From contig OZ025253.1 of the NCBI GenBank assembly GCA_964019135.1, positions 4,531,059 through 4,595,058 of the forward strand: a stretch of DNA of 64,000 nt, read 5' to 3'. Shown here piece after piece: positions 12,701 to 22,750 of this stretch. The DNA is from Arenicola marina. Taxonomy: Eukaryota > Annelida > Polychaeta > Arenicolidae. The notes below the pieces were generated by a model that saw only the letters and a list, made by a program, of their open reading frames with translations, did not search any database and was not told where the DNA came from. Each line of letters starts with the position of its first letter. Positions within the stretch are counted from its first letter, which is position 1. The translations under genes were made by a program, and so were the position numbers.

Positions 12701-15700
12701 TGATGTTTACATTTACCCCATATTTAGCACGGATTCATTGCTAATGACTGTATATGTGTCGACATTTTGTGTTACTTTCCAATTGAGTTGAATTTAATGC
12801 TCGAACCATCTGTGTGTTCATTGTGGGTTTATCGATGCCAACAGCTTGGGCACACAGTTAATTCGTAATGATATCAGCTGTAGCTGTGCAACAATATGTC
12901 AAACGGAGTTTGGGAGTTCTCATCGCGATGTTCATTTTGTGTAGCGGACTGACACAACGTTTACGATTTATGAGTCAAGGTTAATTTAGAACAAATTCAT
13001 TTTAAGCCAAATGACCTCTGACACGGTGCTAGGTTCATTTAACAATGAATCATACAAAAATGCACATGGTGCCACCCCCCCCCCCCACACCCTCTTCTCC
13101 AAAATAACATAAAATAACAGTCTCATAACAGAATAACTTGCAGTGATAGGCAATTACATGCTCTGCTGTAAGCCATAGCAGAATAACTTGCAGTGATAGG
13201 GAGTTACATATTTTGCTCTAAACCTCCTCAGACAAATAACGCTGATGAAACACTAACCGATCGTCGTCCAATCGGCTGTCGCGGTCGTGGTGTCCTCAGG
13301 TGCTGTTGTCCGAAGCGCATCGGGTCTCACTGCTCGTATAAAGTGCATATGGGTCACAAAGTGGGCTCCAAGTGTGTTTGCTGGGTGACATACACTATGT
13401 ATGATAACGAATAACGCGATAGTTGAACAATACGTATATATAATTAACGCGTGAGTCATTGTATGGAAGAATGAGCAAATTGTTTAAATGAGAAAACAAA
13501 TGTATATAACGTGTAAATAGGGTAGAACGTGAGAATTCTCTCGTAAAGACATCCCCCTCCAACCCATCCATCTTGCCAGGAGAACGCCTCCCCACAATCA
13601 TGTATGCAGTGTTTCGGAGAGCCACCCCCCGCCCCCCTCCCCCTCCTCACCGCGCCCAATCGTCTCTGAAGGGCTTTGGAGACCCCCCCCCCTATCCTCT
13701 GGCTGTCGTGCTTCGGAAAGCATCTAACGTCAATCCTATTTGCACAGTTTCAGGGATCAACCCCTGCCCCCACCCCCCCCCCCCCCCAATCCTATTTGAC
13801 CAGTTTCAGGGATCAACCCCTGCCCCCACCACCCCCCCCCCCACCACCCCGCATCCTGTGTGCAGTGTTTCTATGAGCCTCCTCCCCCCAATCCTATTTG
13901 ACCAGTTTCAGACAGCCTCCCCCCCCGCACCGTGTCAGCCGTGTTGCGGAGAGCCTGTCCCACCCCGACATTACATACGGATATGCGGGCCACGCGCATT
14001 GGCTCCAGGCTGCTGTCCACACTGCTCCCTGATCCGCCCATGCCCCGGAGCCTACCTTGCAGTCGGCAATACACTGTCTGAGGCACTCGTCTGTCCGATG
14101 TCCAGATCCACTTGGCGGCGGCGCTAATCCCAGGACGTGCGCCCCAGGGCTGCACACCGTGCGCGCCAAGCACAAGCGCAGCGTTCCAGCTGCTGTCGTC
14201 GAAGTTAGATTCCGTCCAACCGGGGACGAGACTGTGGAAGCCAATGGCGTGGCACTATTAAACTTACACATGCAGCAATATCTTTCCTCTCTGGATAATG
14301 AATATTAAATAGTTACGTAGAGATGACGACGTTAGATCTGTCGCAGTGTGCATCAGCGTATTCATCTGCTGAGTTTTGGCGCAAAAGATGGTCACCGATG
14401 CCCAGAGTTGTATGACGTAGTACACAAGAACGTCCCGTTTCCGTGCATTTATATGTACCAATCTGACAGAAAATATTTCTCAAGGCATCGCCGATTTATT
14501 CTTTGTACACTATTGCACTACAATAAATAGATTTAACAAAAAGTCCATCCTACAGATTTAAAATCTTTATCAGGGTAAAAAGCGATGTATTTTAATAATA
14601 TTTAATAATAATTTAATCACATCGAACTAGATTTGCGGATGATATGGGAATAATGATTTTACACATGTCCAGTGACTAGAACTAGAACGTAAGCAACATT
14701 ATTAACTTCGTTATTAACTTCGTTGCAGGTGTGTTGATTTGTCGACTTTGAACAAGGATTTCAATACACACCTGTCAGAACACTTCCACGTGCTGTTGGT
14801 AACGATACCGTTGTCGAAGGAGGCGATAACCCCGCACCAAGATGTTAAATTACTGTGGCACTGCAGGGCGAGCACTCTGGTGTCCTTTGGTATAGCGACC
14901 TGCAGTGTTTTTTGCCAATGAGTCATTTCCCCCCGGAAAATGCCGTCAGCAAAGAATTTTCCCACGTCATCACACACCACAGCAGCTGAAATGGTCGAGG
15001 CCGAATGTATAGCACAAAGAAATCTCCATATTACGATAAAGCCTAGTTCTATTGGGTGAATATCGTTTAATAAGTACAACTTCAACTGTAAAATGACCCA
15101 AATGAATGCTTCGATATCTCTATACAAAATTAGCGGTTATGAAATTACTTGTGTTAGATTTCAAATATTAACTGTTTCTGTCTTGGCAAGTAGCTTGCAG
15201 GCCAGGCATAGTGACTCAGTTGATCTCATTTAGGGTGAAGTTGATATTTCCAAGGCCGGGTCCAAATACATTATCCTATGCTCGAATCAATGGTTTATCA
15301 TCAGCTTGTCAGTTCCTCTCCTTGGTTTGACCACTTGCTTGTCACCTTATAGCTGAACTGATAAAGACTTCAAAACGTGTGTAACAGTTTGGGCGCCACT
15401 TTAACACTGGGTGATAATCCTTTTCGCCGTGTAATGTGTAAACTTAGATTTCGATTTCGGAATTTTACTTCGGGTCTTTATATAACAGTATAAGCCCATA
15501 TTGAGTAATTTTGATGGCGTCGCTAGGACCTCTGCTAGAACGTCCGTGCCTAAAAAAGGAGCTTTATGCCGGAATGTTAAATTTGCAGGCTCAATGATTT
15601 ATAATACATACGCATGGTAGTTTTGAGATGGTGATTTAAATTGCAAAATTATTCAAGATGGCGCATTTACATCTGATTTTAATATACGCCTTCTTTTAGC

Positions 15701-15874
15701 ACTAGTTAGATACGCACCAGAAATGGTCTCCGCCCTCAACGGTTGCCATGTCAACGCAGCGCAGAGGACAGTTAGGACATAAGTGTGGCTTAAACCGGAA
15801 GCGCTGACCTCGTGGCTCCACGAGAGAATGGAGAGCGCCACCGTCATAGTCCACAACATGGCGACACTTCTCAT
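3773..15874 (-). CDS. Receptor A: galactose-binding-like plus plexin-type TIG single-pass membrane protein (10 exons)
   Basis: Exons (minus strand): 15874-15718, 14985-14772, 14231-14056, 13329-13258, 12658-12526, 7259-7080, 6091-5950, 5634-5311, 4729-4568, 4087-3773. They join in frame to 1,875 bp, 624 residues. Order: signal region (1-52); galactose-binding-like module (53-182) with STWKCS, PWGARPGIS, KWIWTSD and TVYCR motifs; Thr-rich linker (183-206); TIG module (207-310) starting YPDRGPLAGGTVITLLG; second TIG (311-466) starting GGTFLTVSGSSL; plexin-like stretches LHIPGYFVDGIDVSNY and IITCRLAAP; membrane helix about 566-589; 35-residue basic tail without a kinase or GAP domain. Many N-x-S/T sites mark an extracellular ectodomain. 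Phases agree at every junction, and intron 8 uses a GC donor. It is probably a cell-surface recognition receptor; ligand and function are unknown. Fibrocystin-like TIG proteins are the alternative relatives. Confidence 0.82.
4776..5115. repeat. Degenerate inverted repeat in intron 8 of receptor A
   Basis: Short motifs such as CCTCTAATGTAG on the left recur inverted as TACATTAGAGG towards the right end. This suggests an old MITE-like palindrome between exons 9 and 8. Copy A contains a 35-bp stretch (about 4,961-4,995) missing from copy B. No gene is seen; the continuous plus-strand frame here is accidental. Confidence 0.4.
6340..7050. repeat. 36-bp minisatellite in intron 6 of receptor A
   Basis: The repeat is built from half-units such as AATAACCACGATACGTGC and ATTAACCACGATATGTTC. 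Degenerate copies begin near 6,340 and a regular block runs from about 6,650 to 7,020. Copy B keeps the degenerate flank but only about one regular unit (28,130-28,530). The near-identity between units A and B ends inside the degenerate part, at 6,480/28,275. Long frames on both strands here are products of the repeat, since 36 is a multiple of three. Confidence 0.85.
7439..8780. repeat. Left subterminal array of the 4.5-kb element
   Basis: Runs of ACTATAGTATTACTATAG-like modules alternate with short spacers (TTTTCATAG, TCTCACTAGGA, TTATTTAGAAA). The whole is organised in longer repeats of roughly 250 bp. Modules are their own near reverse complements, so the single strand could form serial hairpins. 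Confidence 0.8.
8781..10585. other. Non-repetitive core of the 4.5-kb element
   Basis: A 48-bp direct repeat beginning GCTGATACCCCATGACATGG brackets the core at about 8,607 and 10,539. At 9,880-10,210 a stretch of about 190 bp is duplicated, each copy with ATATTTGCAG (an acceptor-like site) followed by GATGCTTCCCAAAG or a variant. Open frames at 8,783-9,304 (173 codons) and 9,280-9,540 (86 codons) show no family motif that I recognise. This could be a decayed captured gene or an unknown passenger. Confidence 0.5.
10586..11938. repeat. Right subterminal array of the 4.5-kb element
   Basis: The unit is 26 bp, a TATAGTATTACTATAG core followed by TCTAGATAAC. About 45 units lie in higher-order blocks. 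A marker segment GTACAGTACTATTGTGCACG occurs at about 11,088, 11,606 and 11,842, showing block duplication of roughly 0.5 and 0.24 kb. Confidence 0.85.
12052..12425. mobile_element. MITE with internal 21-bp minisatellite, intron 5 of receptor A
   Basis: Ends of about 55 bp are imperfect inverted repeats around TTATTATCTAG and GGGATCGA. The interior is an array of about ten 21-bp units (GGCCCTACTCATTATCAGAGG). The copy in receptor B (29,033-29,327) has about five units. The repeated Thr-His-Tyr-Gln-Arg-Gly-Pro frame comes from the 21-bp period and is not a protein. Confidence 0.65.
13126..13215. repeat. ~51-bp tandem repeat beside receptor A exon 4, two units
   Basis: The unit begins CAGAATAACTTGCAGTGATAG and includes AATTACAT and TTTGCT(C/G)TAAAC. 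Unit B has four such units at 30,033-30,235, so the array has changed length since the duplication. It lies just downstream of the Thr-rich linker exon, within intron 4. Confidence 0.75.
13446..14046. repeat. C-rich tandem insert in intron 3 of receptor A
   Basis: This ~600-bp segment has no counterpart in receptor B. It includes at least three units of about 60 bp with TTTCAGGGATCAACCCCTGC and long C runs at 13,680-13,960. It also has fragments like the GGCGGATCC-type repeat described elsewhere. Its proline-rich open frames are a consequence of poly-C. Confidence 0.6.
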
Positions 15875-18253
15875 GGTTTCCTGGAGTGATAAATGAAATA
15901 AATGAAGTGAAGAAACTCCTACTAATAAACGAATTTACTAGGATAAGAATATATTCTTTTAATGTCGGTATTAGAAGTCAACAACAAACATGGTGTTGTA
16001 TTATGAATATATAACACTGAATAACAAGCACCCGTTTCACAAACATCACCATCGTTCCCTAGCATTAGCTAGGCTACATATTAAAGAATAATTGCATGTG
16101 CAAACTGTGCTATTTGTCGACATCATGCTTTTAAACTCAGGTAGTTTGAATCCCTTGGATATACCGCAATCTACCATCGCGATGCCTCATTTTGATTGAA
16201 TTTCGACCGTAACTTGTAGAAGTTGTGGTTCATCCTGGAACGCAACGACAGCTTACCCGTCTGTGTACATAGATACGGGACATGGCTCCCGAAGTAAATC
16301 GATAATGCAGTTGATTTCAAATATATCAAAACGAAAAACAAAACGTCATACAACTTCAACTTTACGTAAAGGGAACGATTGCCTCTTTACACTGTGGACT
16401 TGTGTGTCTGCTAACTTACATTTAAACAGAGGTCACAGATTCCAGGCCGCGATGGGGACAAGAGATACAAAAGAGTTATACAACTACCGTCAGTACATTA
16501 TGCCATATAAACTGCCGCACACATATAAAATGCCAACGGCCTTGCAGTATTCAATAAGAGCATATATATATATTAACTTACATTTCTACCTGTTCAGTCA
16601 GCCGGTGATGTATTATCTCGGTGATTTAACCGTGCACGCTTCACCCCAGGTTATGTTATCCTCGGCCGTTCCTGTGCAGTCAAGAGCCGTCGGTCGGAGA
16701 TCACCCTTGAAACGTCGTGCTTGATGCACTCACAGAGTAAGGAAGACGTAGCCCTCAAGTGTACACCTGCTCTTGTCATTGGTCGAACCAAAGCACAATA
16801 AATCGACGAATGGAGAGCAGATGGGGCAAGAGGGAGCCGGTAGGGCGCACAGACACTTATAATATATTAGGTGTCTGCCTCAACCAAGCAGCGTGCTTAA
16901 TGCCCTAGTGTCAAGCCCCCAAATCCCCTTCTTACCGGCTTGGTTTCATCCGATCAATTACCACCATTTTCGCGAAGTATTTAACTTGCTTCGCTCTCTC
17001 TCCGGCAAATTGGTTTCATTTACATCAATTATGTTATTATTTTATTTGTAATATTTTATTACATACATATACTTTACAATGAATGAGAATACATGGGACA
17101 TATATGTCCTTGCTGAAATTACAAATAAAACGTTATCACATGAAACACTTATATATATCGCAGTTAGAAGCTCCGCCAAAGTTGTTGTAATAGTATCTTT
17201 AAAAACATGTTGAGTAAGATGGTTGAGCCCAGGGTCCCTTGAAGGCGAGAAGAATGACACCGTGGTTTAAGTATGGAGTGCACTACTGTCGATTGGGCCG
17301 TTGTCAGAAGGGGGCTGTCTACATATGAACATTGTCAAAGCGCGTTACCCCAGCACACACATACATAGTTTAAATAAACTGCTTCTGTCCTCTACCATAA
17401 GAAATTGCAAGCGTATTGGAGTGTCGTTTTCGAGTGGATGCCTATAAAAAAGTAGCTCACAACAGTGGAGAATCCAGCGAGAGAGGCTACTGCCACTTAG
17501 TCTCCCCCACCTCACACAGACACCCCCAGAGAGGCTCAGCTCCCGATCATGGGCTTTGATCTTACCTACTCCTGGTTAAGGACATTCATAACCGCAAGGG
17601 CGCTTGGCAGTGTGAATAGTTTGTCGGCCAAGACTGTGAGAAGGCTTGGCAGACGGCGCCAATATTAGGTATAATCAATAATATAGTGAAAAAAACAGAC
17701 AACCATAATTTGTTTATTTAAGTTCTAAACATAACTTAAAATGAACAAACAAAAAACAGCACGCATATCAATATAATTGCAGTACATAAATACCCCATTA
17801 TATGCGTTATGCTGTCCTTATCGTTACTATCCACTTGATAGAGAATCATCATTTATTTCGACCAGGAATCAATACAATACAGCAAAAAAGGAAAAGATTA
17901 TATTCCTTCGCTGAGGAGACCACCATTATGACCGTCTCTGGCAGGGTGGCCACAAACTGATAGAATGTCTGGTGACATGAAATAAGACGCAACCGTTCGT
18001 GAAGGTCATTTAAAAACACAATTGTTTGTCATTTATCAATTTAACTCGAGAGGATGATATGCTCTTTCCTTTGTCTTCTTGGTTACACAAATGCCCAATA
18101 TTTCATTTCCAAGCATTATTCATTGTAGGTACATTTTTTTGGTTAAACTCATTGTTAGAACGACTATGTATTTATGTTTTTATTGTGTTATAACTACGAT
18201 ACGTGTTGTAGCGTAGTGGTATATACTATTATCCACGTCACCATGCCATTTAC
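15875..18253. other. Upstream region of receptor A, no gene recognised
   Basis: This is AT-rich 5' flank. About 700 bp (16,437-17,150) is missing from unit B, where the flanking ACAGAGGTCA and TATATCGCAG are joined. A moderately GC-rich stretch with CAGGCCGCGATGG and GCCGTCGGTCGGAG lies inside the segment, but I cannot assign it to any exon. The promoter of receptor A should lie here; no TATA-type site can be singled out with confidence. Confidence 0.5.
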
Positions 18254-18379
18254 TTGAGTACCGTTGTCAGGGGGAATATGTCCAAGATGTGGTCTTTGAG
18301 AAGGAGCCGTAAACGTAACTCCCGGTTTTCACCGGTCTCCATGCCAACGCTTGTAATCGTCTCCATGTAAGTGTCGTCA
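18254..18379 (-). pseudogene. Remnant TIG exon of a third receptor paralog (unit A)
   Basis: On the minus strand a TTTTAG acceptor is followed by a frame reading NDTY-like residues, ITSVGMETGENRELRLRL and then PLTTVL before a GT donor. This matches exon 6 of receptors A and B (VGMETDVNRKLRIRL ... PLLTVL). It is 126 bp against 180 bp, an in-frame loss of 18 codons that removes the DDHVTFTYRSNP strand. No neighbouring exons of this third gene are recognisable, so it is a relic of an older duplication. Confidence 0.8.
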
Positions 18380-18599
18380 CTAAAATTTTACCGTTTGATA
18401 TTTTGACGATATGTCAACATTTGACTATTTAACCATTCTGCATAAACCTTTATGAACGAATACAAGATGACTTGTTACAAGCATGGCTATTATGCATCAT
18501 GGTCATGTAATTACTTTAACATCAGCACTTATTGACGTCTACAGGCTGGATATGACATTTCCATGAACAAAATGATAAATATTTATTATATATTAATGA

Positions 18600-18860
18600 G
18601 AATGATCAGTTGGCATTGTTCCGTCTGGATTTGCAGCTTTGTTTTGGTTTAAGTGCGTCGCGGCATTTGGGCTTAATACTGAATAAGCCCTTAATCCTTT
18701 GATTTATCCTAGAACCGTTAAATAGTCGCCTGATTAAAGCAACCAGGTACTTCACTATGGCAAACTTCATCAAAACGGGTAAACTCCTTTTTATGTTCAT
18801 CAGTGAACATTGCCTTAATAAGTCAATCTTCCCAATCAAGTTAAGATATATAGTCAAACA
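18600..18860 (-). mobile_element. Decayed LINE 3' end (unit A)
   Basis: The frame includes IKGLFSIKPKCR and LKPKQSCKS. The better preserved LINE C-terminus at 55,908-56,267 has QIGLFSHKRNC, and the sequence beside it has LKPKQSC. The shared flank contains GCAGCTTTGTTTTGGTTTAA. It is a non-LTR retrotransposon relic, also present in unit B. Confidence 0.6.
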
Positions 18861-20024
18861 AACCGTGGCTGCTCAACTCAATCCACAACTCCAGTCAGTC
18901 TGCCCATCTGTCCCTGGTTCTTAATGAACACATTTGCGCACAACACCTTATCTGACGCCGCTCTTTGCGGATCGGGAAAATAGTACAATTTTAAATGGTT
19001 GATATGGCAAGTTACAAAAAACACCTTCGTGCAACGTCTCAAAGCCTACTCTTTTGGTTCTTATGTCCTGACATTATGTTTTGCCACAAGTAAGTTCTGC
19101 CGGTCTCAAGTACACCTCCCGCTAGTAATTCGCCCATGAGATCTTTATCGGCCACATTTAAAACTGCGTGATCGTTAATTCACTTCAAAACACGACCTTC
19201 GCTGCTGCCTGATTGGCTGGTGACACAGGCATGCAGGCATGTGAGTCTCTTCCGGGTTCCCAGAGCGGAATACAGCGACGCCTAGCGAGTGGAGCGTGCA
19301 CTGCATTATGAGAGGGCCCACGTTAGTTAGGCTGGTACTCAGCAGCTAGTCATGTGCCTTGTTCAAGCTCCGCCAATCACAGTGATGCAAAACTTACATG
19401 CCCGGTGCACACGTTGTAACGTGCACTGCAACAAATCAACTGTTCGACCAACTGTGCGACTAGAGGGCCGGTTTTCCACGCATTGTAAGTTTAGAGCATG
19501 TTCTAAAGTTTCCATCAAACTCACGATTTAGATTTTGTAAACTAATCAGCTTCGATCATTTTAGCCTATCAGACGATCACGTTGACATTATTTGCATTAT
19601 AACAGTTTTGAATGTATGTGTGGCTTGTATGCATAACGTTATGAATGATGCTCGAATGGTGGCGGTATTGGTAATTGTTGAGTCGGTTGGTGCTCGGTTT
19701 GACCGTGTGAAATGTTGACCAACCTACGCTTCGACCGTTGTTACGACTGTTGAGGGAATCCTCGTACCGTGTAAACCCGACCGACATTACCAGCTCTAGG
19801 TTTCAGGAAAATCTGACTCACTATCAACCAAGCTTATGCGACGCACGCAATAGCCTACTTTATACATTAAATGTTACGACCAGGCGTCGTCTGTCTGTAA
19901 GTGTTCTATCATGGTCGCCCTTAGAAAGAAATCGCTGTCAACAAGATTAAACAGAAAAACTGAAAAACAGTTTTGTTATTGCGCTGCAGCAAACTCTCGT
20001 GTGCAAATGTACCATAGCAAGGGC
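18861..20024. other. Upstream end of unit A, no gene recognised
   Basis: Unique-looking sequence is shared with unit B (34,707-36,410). The 555-bp MITE of unit B is absent here: the empty target reads CAGCAGCTAGTCATG near 19,340. No exon or RNA gene is supported. Confidence 0.5.
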
Positions 20025-20112
20025 GGATCCAAGTTCAGGGGGTCCTGATCCGCCCCCTCTTCTGAGGAATAACGCAATCTGAGGCGGCGTGAACTCCCCC
20101 CCCCCCCCTCAC
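20025..20112. repeat. GGGCGGATCC-type dispersed repeat
   Basis: The segment begins GGGCGGATCCAAGTTCAGGGG and includes a C run and TGAGGCGGCGTG. Related copies lie at about 21,345-21,440, 36,414-36,545, 59,110-59,345, 59,880-60,065 and 61,560-61,700. Many invertebrate MITE or SINE fragments look like this; the class is not resolved. Confidence 0.55.
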
Positions 20113-20213
20113 CGATCGTCCAAAAGTTTAGTGAAGTTAGCGTGCAGTATGAAGGCGTGGTAAACGAATGCAGCTAGACTAACATGGTGATTCTTTTTAA
20201 GGTGGGCAATAAT

Positions 20214-21018
20214 AAAATAAATCCATGCTCGGACTTTACATGATCAGGTATATACTGTTCTCTGAGTTCTTCATACAGTGGACATTGGAGTGAGACAGTT
20301 TAGACATGCAATAGTTGCATAGACGGATACATCTTTGAGTTTGCTACTCAAAACGGCGAATGCCGTTACCACAAGTAAGACACAACACCGACCAGACCAC
20401 ATGGAGTCAGTAACCACTTAATCGGCAGGACGCCTGACAGCCTAGCGGTCTGAACAACTTAATCGGCAGGTCGCCTGACAGCCTAGCGGTCTGTAACAAC
20501 TTAATCGGCAGGGCTCGCGAAAGCCTAGCGGCCCGTTACAACTTAATCGGCAGGGCGCCTGACAGCCTAGCGGCCCGTTACAACTTAATCGGCAGGGCGC
20601 CTGACAGCCTAGCGGTCCGTAACAAACTCAAAGAGAAAATGCAGGGCCCATATAATTTACATTTCCAGTTAAACTATAGGGAATTATCTAAACATTGCAC
20701 AAACATTTTTTATGCATACAGTGGTGAAGTTCCAAGCATTTTGCATGGCGATGAAACGACCAGTAGGTTTAGACGACTACTACTTCTTGAAGCTATAATA
20801 TCGAAGCGGTTTAATTACCTTCAGAGTTTTTTCGCGGAATGTACTTCCGGGTATTTACAATATGGCGGAGCAAGAACAAACTTCTGGCGAGTCGGACGAA
20901 GAACAGTGGCATGAAGGCAACGTAACATATAATACCGGGACATACATCTGACCATTGTTGGTTGGCACCCATCCGTGTGCGAAACACCATGGATTGCAGC
21001 TTTGTTTTGGTTTAAGGT
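20214..21018. mobile_element. Interspersed element E, copy 1
   Basis: It shares its start (AATAAATCCATGCTCGGACT) and end (TTGCAGCTTTGTTTTGGTTT) with a second copy at about 54,322-55,914, and its first ~150 bp with two partial copies at 52,702 and 53,510. Inside is a 42-bp minisatellite (20,415-20,625). At its right is a short frame MAEQEQTSGESDEEQWHEGN followed by a stop after 29 codons. The end abuts a LINE 3' region at 55.9 kb, so it may be a composite or a 3' UTR-derived element. Confidence 0.6.
20415..20625. repeat. 42-bp minisatellite in element E
   Basis: There are five units of the type ACAACTTAATCGGCAGG followed by GCGCCTGACAGCCTAGCGG and TCCGTA. The same array is split by a Harbinger insertion in the other copy of E. 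Confidence 0.85.
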
Positions 21019-21594
21019 CACTAGTAACATGACTTCGGCACTAAGTACATAATGCTTACAAAAACATGAGAACAGCACCTACCACGGTTATTTTCCACAG
21101 AAAGCGGACGGCAGTGCCTTTGGCACGTGTGATACGCGCCACAGGGGGCACGTGGCCCCCCTTTCAGACCCTAAACTATAGCTGTGCCCCCCCCCCCTTT
21201 TTTCAAACCATTGTGCCCCCTGGCCTCTCCTTAGATATATTAGAGCTTCGTAGTTTGCGTGTTCTTTCTTACAAACGATTATAAAATGTGCAAATAGTAC
21301 GCAACATGCAACGCCATTTTGGGAAAGTCGTAATTCATCAGTAGACCTCTCCTCCTGCGGAAGAACGCTATCTGAGGCGTGGACCCCCGGTCGCAAGTTT
21401 CAATGGATTCCCCTCTTTTCAAATTCGTGTATTCGCCCCTGATGTAGAATATTTCAGTGTGTCCCCCGTTTCAGGGATTCCTGCACACACCCCTGGCACG
21501 GTAGCTCTACCACTGGCGAATTCCCTGGTTTTGTACGCAGCGTAATGTGTGAGCCCTTCCATCCTGGCGGCTCTTTTCCTAACCCATCAATATC
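21019..21594. other. Junction between the two duplication units
   Basis: This lies between element E and the start of unit B homology. It holds a GGGGGCAC/GTGGCCCCCC-type imperfect palindrome and a C run at 21,180-21,235, and a GGCGTGGACCCCCGGTCGC repeat fragment near 21,375. The intron following the unit B p24 exon starts at 21,597 and runs leftwards into this stretch. No p24 exons 2-4 are recognisable here. Confidence 0.5.
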
Positions 21595-21597
21595 TAC

Positions 21598-21846
21598 CTC
21601 ATAAGTCACTTCCATCTGCGGACCGCTTGGGATGAAGTCAAAGAAACATTCTTCCTTCCCGGCTGGAACTTGAAATGTGAACCGGTCGCTGATCGCGAGC
21701 GGCTTGCCGTTGCCATGGCCATATTGTATCTCCTCTGAAGACGTTGATGGTGTCACAATGGGCCACTCTGGCTGTGACGCACACTGGCACGTCAGCGCCA
21801 TAGCGAGCAGCATCCAACACGTCCTAGAGGCAGTTGCAGTGGCCAT
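21598..21846 (-). pseudogene. Stranded p24/TMED first exon (unit B)
   Basis: It is a near-identical copy of the exon at 4-252: ATG at 21,846, signal peptide, GOLD-domain motif VPAGKEECFFDF, and a GT donor after GAG. Coding potential is intact, but the 5.7 kb to the left, before receptor A starts, contains none of the later p24 exons (FCIGN-type and C-terminal membrane exons are easy to see in the gene at 57-60 kb). It is either an orphan exon or would have to splice across the whole of receptor A. Confidence 0.65.
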
Positions 21847-22498
21847 GACGAGTTGTTTTTCTTGGCGTTTTGCGATCCTCGGGGAAGTATTTAAGAGTTT
21901 GTGTTCTGTGAGGGAGTAGATCTATGTAGTAGGCTGTATTCTCTCTTGTCGCGGAATATTGTGCTGTCTCCTATGTATATCTCTGTGAGATTGTGTCTGT
22001 TGTGTTATCTATGTGATGGAAACTGCGGAAAATGTCGACAGTTGTCTTCTCTGCCTGAGAATAGGTGTCGTCTGCTGTCTTCCCCAATGCGAGAGAAAAT
22101 GTTGCTTGCAGCATATTTTGCAAATCGTATTTTTTACCACGTGCGTATATATGATAATTGTCGGACGACACGTTTCGTCCGCCGTGATTGGTGCCTTATC
22201 CAATTAATATGTTATCGGATTTACATGTAAATTTGATCAACCAACATACTGACAATATGAGTGGCCATGCTTGGGTTTTGACGTTGATATTTAGTAACCC
22301 CCCCCCCTCCCCACCCCCTCGCTCCCAGCACAAACTAATCAACTGATAAAGTCCCATGGCGCGATGTAATTAAACGCGTTAGATTCAAATACTCCCCGTG
22401 TTCGTCAGTGGTTGGGTCCATCCGTTTTTATTGTTTGTTTGTTCTGTGAGTAACAATGCCATAGAACCAATCTACCCCTGAAAAAAGAAAATTTGATA

Positions 22499-22750
22499 GG
22501 TTGGTTATCCAGGACGCTTTAACCACCTTTGGTCATATCGCGTCAATGGGAGAGGGAAGAGAGAGTGGAGCCCTATCCCCGGGGGTAAGCCCCTACTCTT
22601 TACGAAAAAAGACATGGGATCTATATCCTGCGACCAAACAGACATGGCCACAGCAGTTCTCGAACCACCGACCCACGTGCCGTTAGGCTCTCAGGTGACC
22701 AGAGCACTCCATGCGAGCTTTCTAGCCCACTGAGCTGTCGCGCCGGCCCC
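22499..22750 (-). mobile_element. tRNA-derived SINE (unit B copy)
   Basis: It is the duplicate of the SINE at 905-1156, with the same A and B boxes and the same position upstream of the p24 exon. It differs by a handful of substitutions and therefore predates the duplication. Confidence 0.7.

Larger units (their letters stand above)
1..20217. repeat. Tandem segmental duplication, unit A
   Basis: Base 1 aligns with 21,595 and homology runs, with insertions, to 20,217/36,649, where both units read through the same AATAATAAAA and then diverge. The left end lies outside the window. Unit A is about 5 kb longer than B because of the 4.5-kb element at 7,439-11,938, a longer 36-bp repeat array, a C-rich insert at about 13,446-14,046 and an extra ~0.7 kb at about 16,437-17,150. 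By eye, divergence is about 1% over the first 2 kb, about 0.2% over 3.8-6.4 kb, and then clearly several percent. Confidence 0.9.

Noticed and set aside
13573-14127. 184-codon proline-rich frame
   Set aside because: It is poly-C tandem sequence in an intron, missing in the paralogous receptor, and overlaps the true exon 3 on the opposite strand.
3773-15874. True plexin gene
   Set aside because: The TIG modules and membrane-proximal motifs are plexin-like, but Sema, PSI and the cytoplasmic GAP domain are absent and the tail is only 35 residues.
16263-16724. 153-codon plus-strand frame in the upstream region of receptor A
   Set aside because: About half of it lies in the 0.7-kb segment missing from unit B. 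There is no recognisable motif, and no conserved splice sites delimit it.
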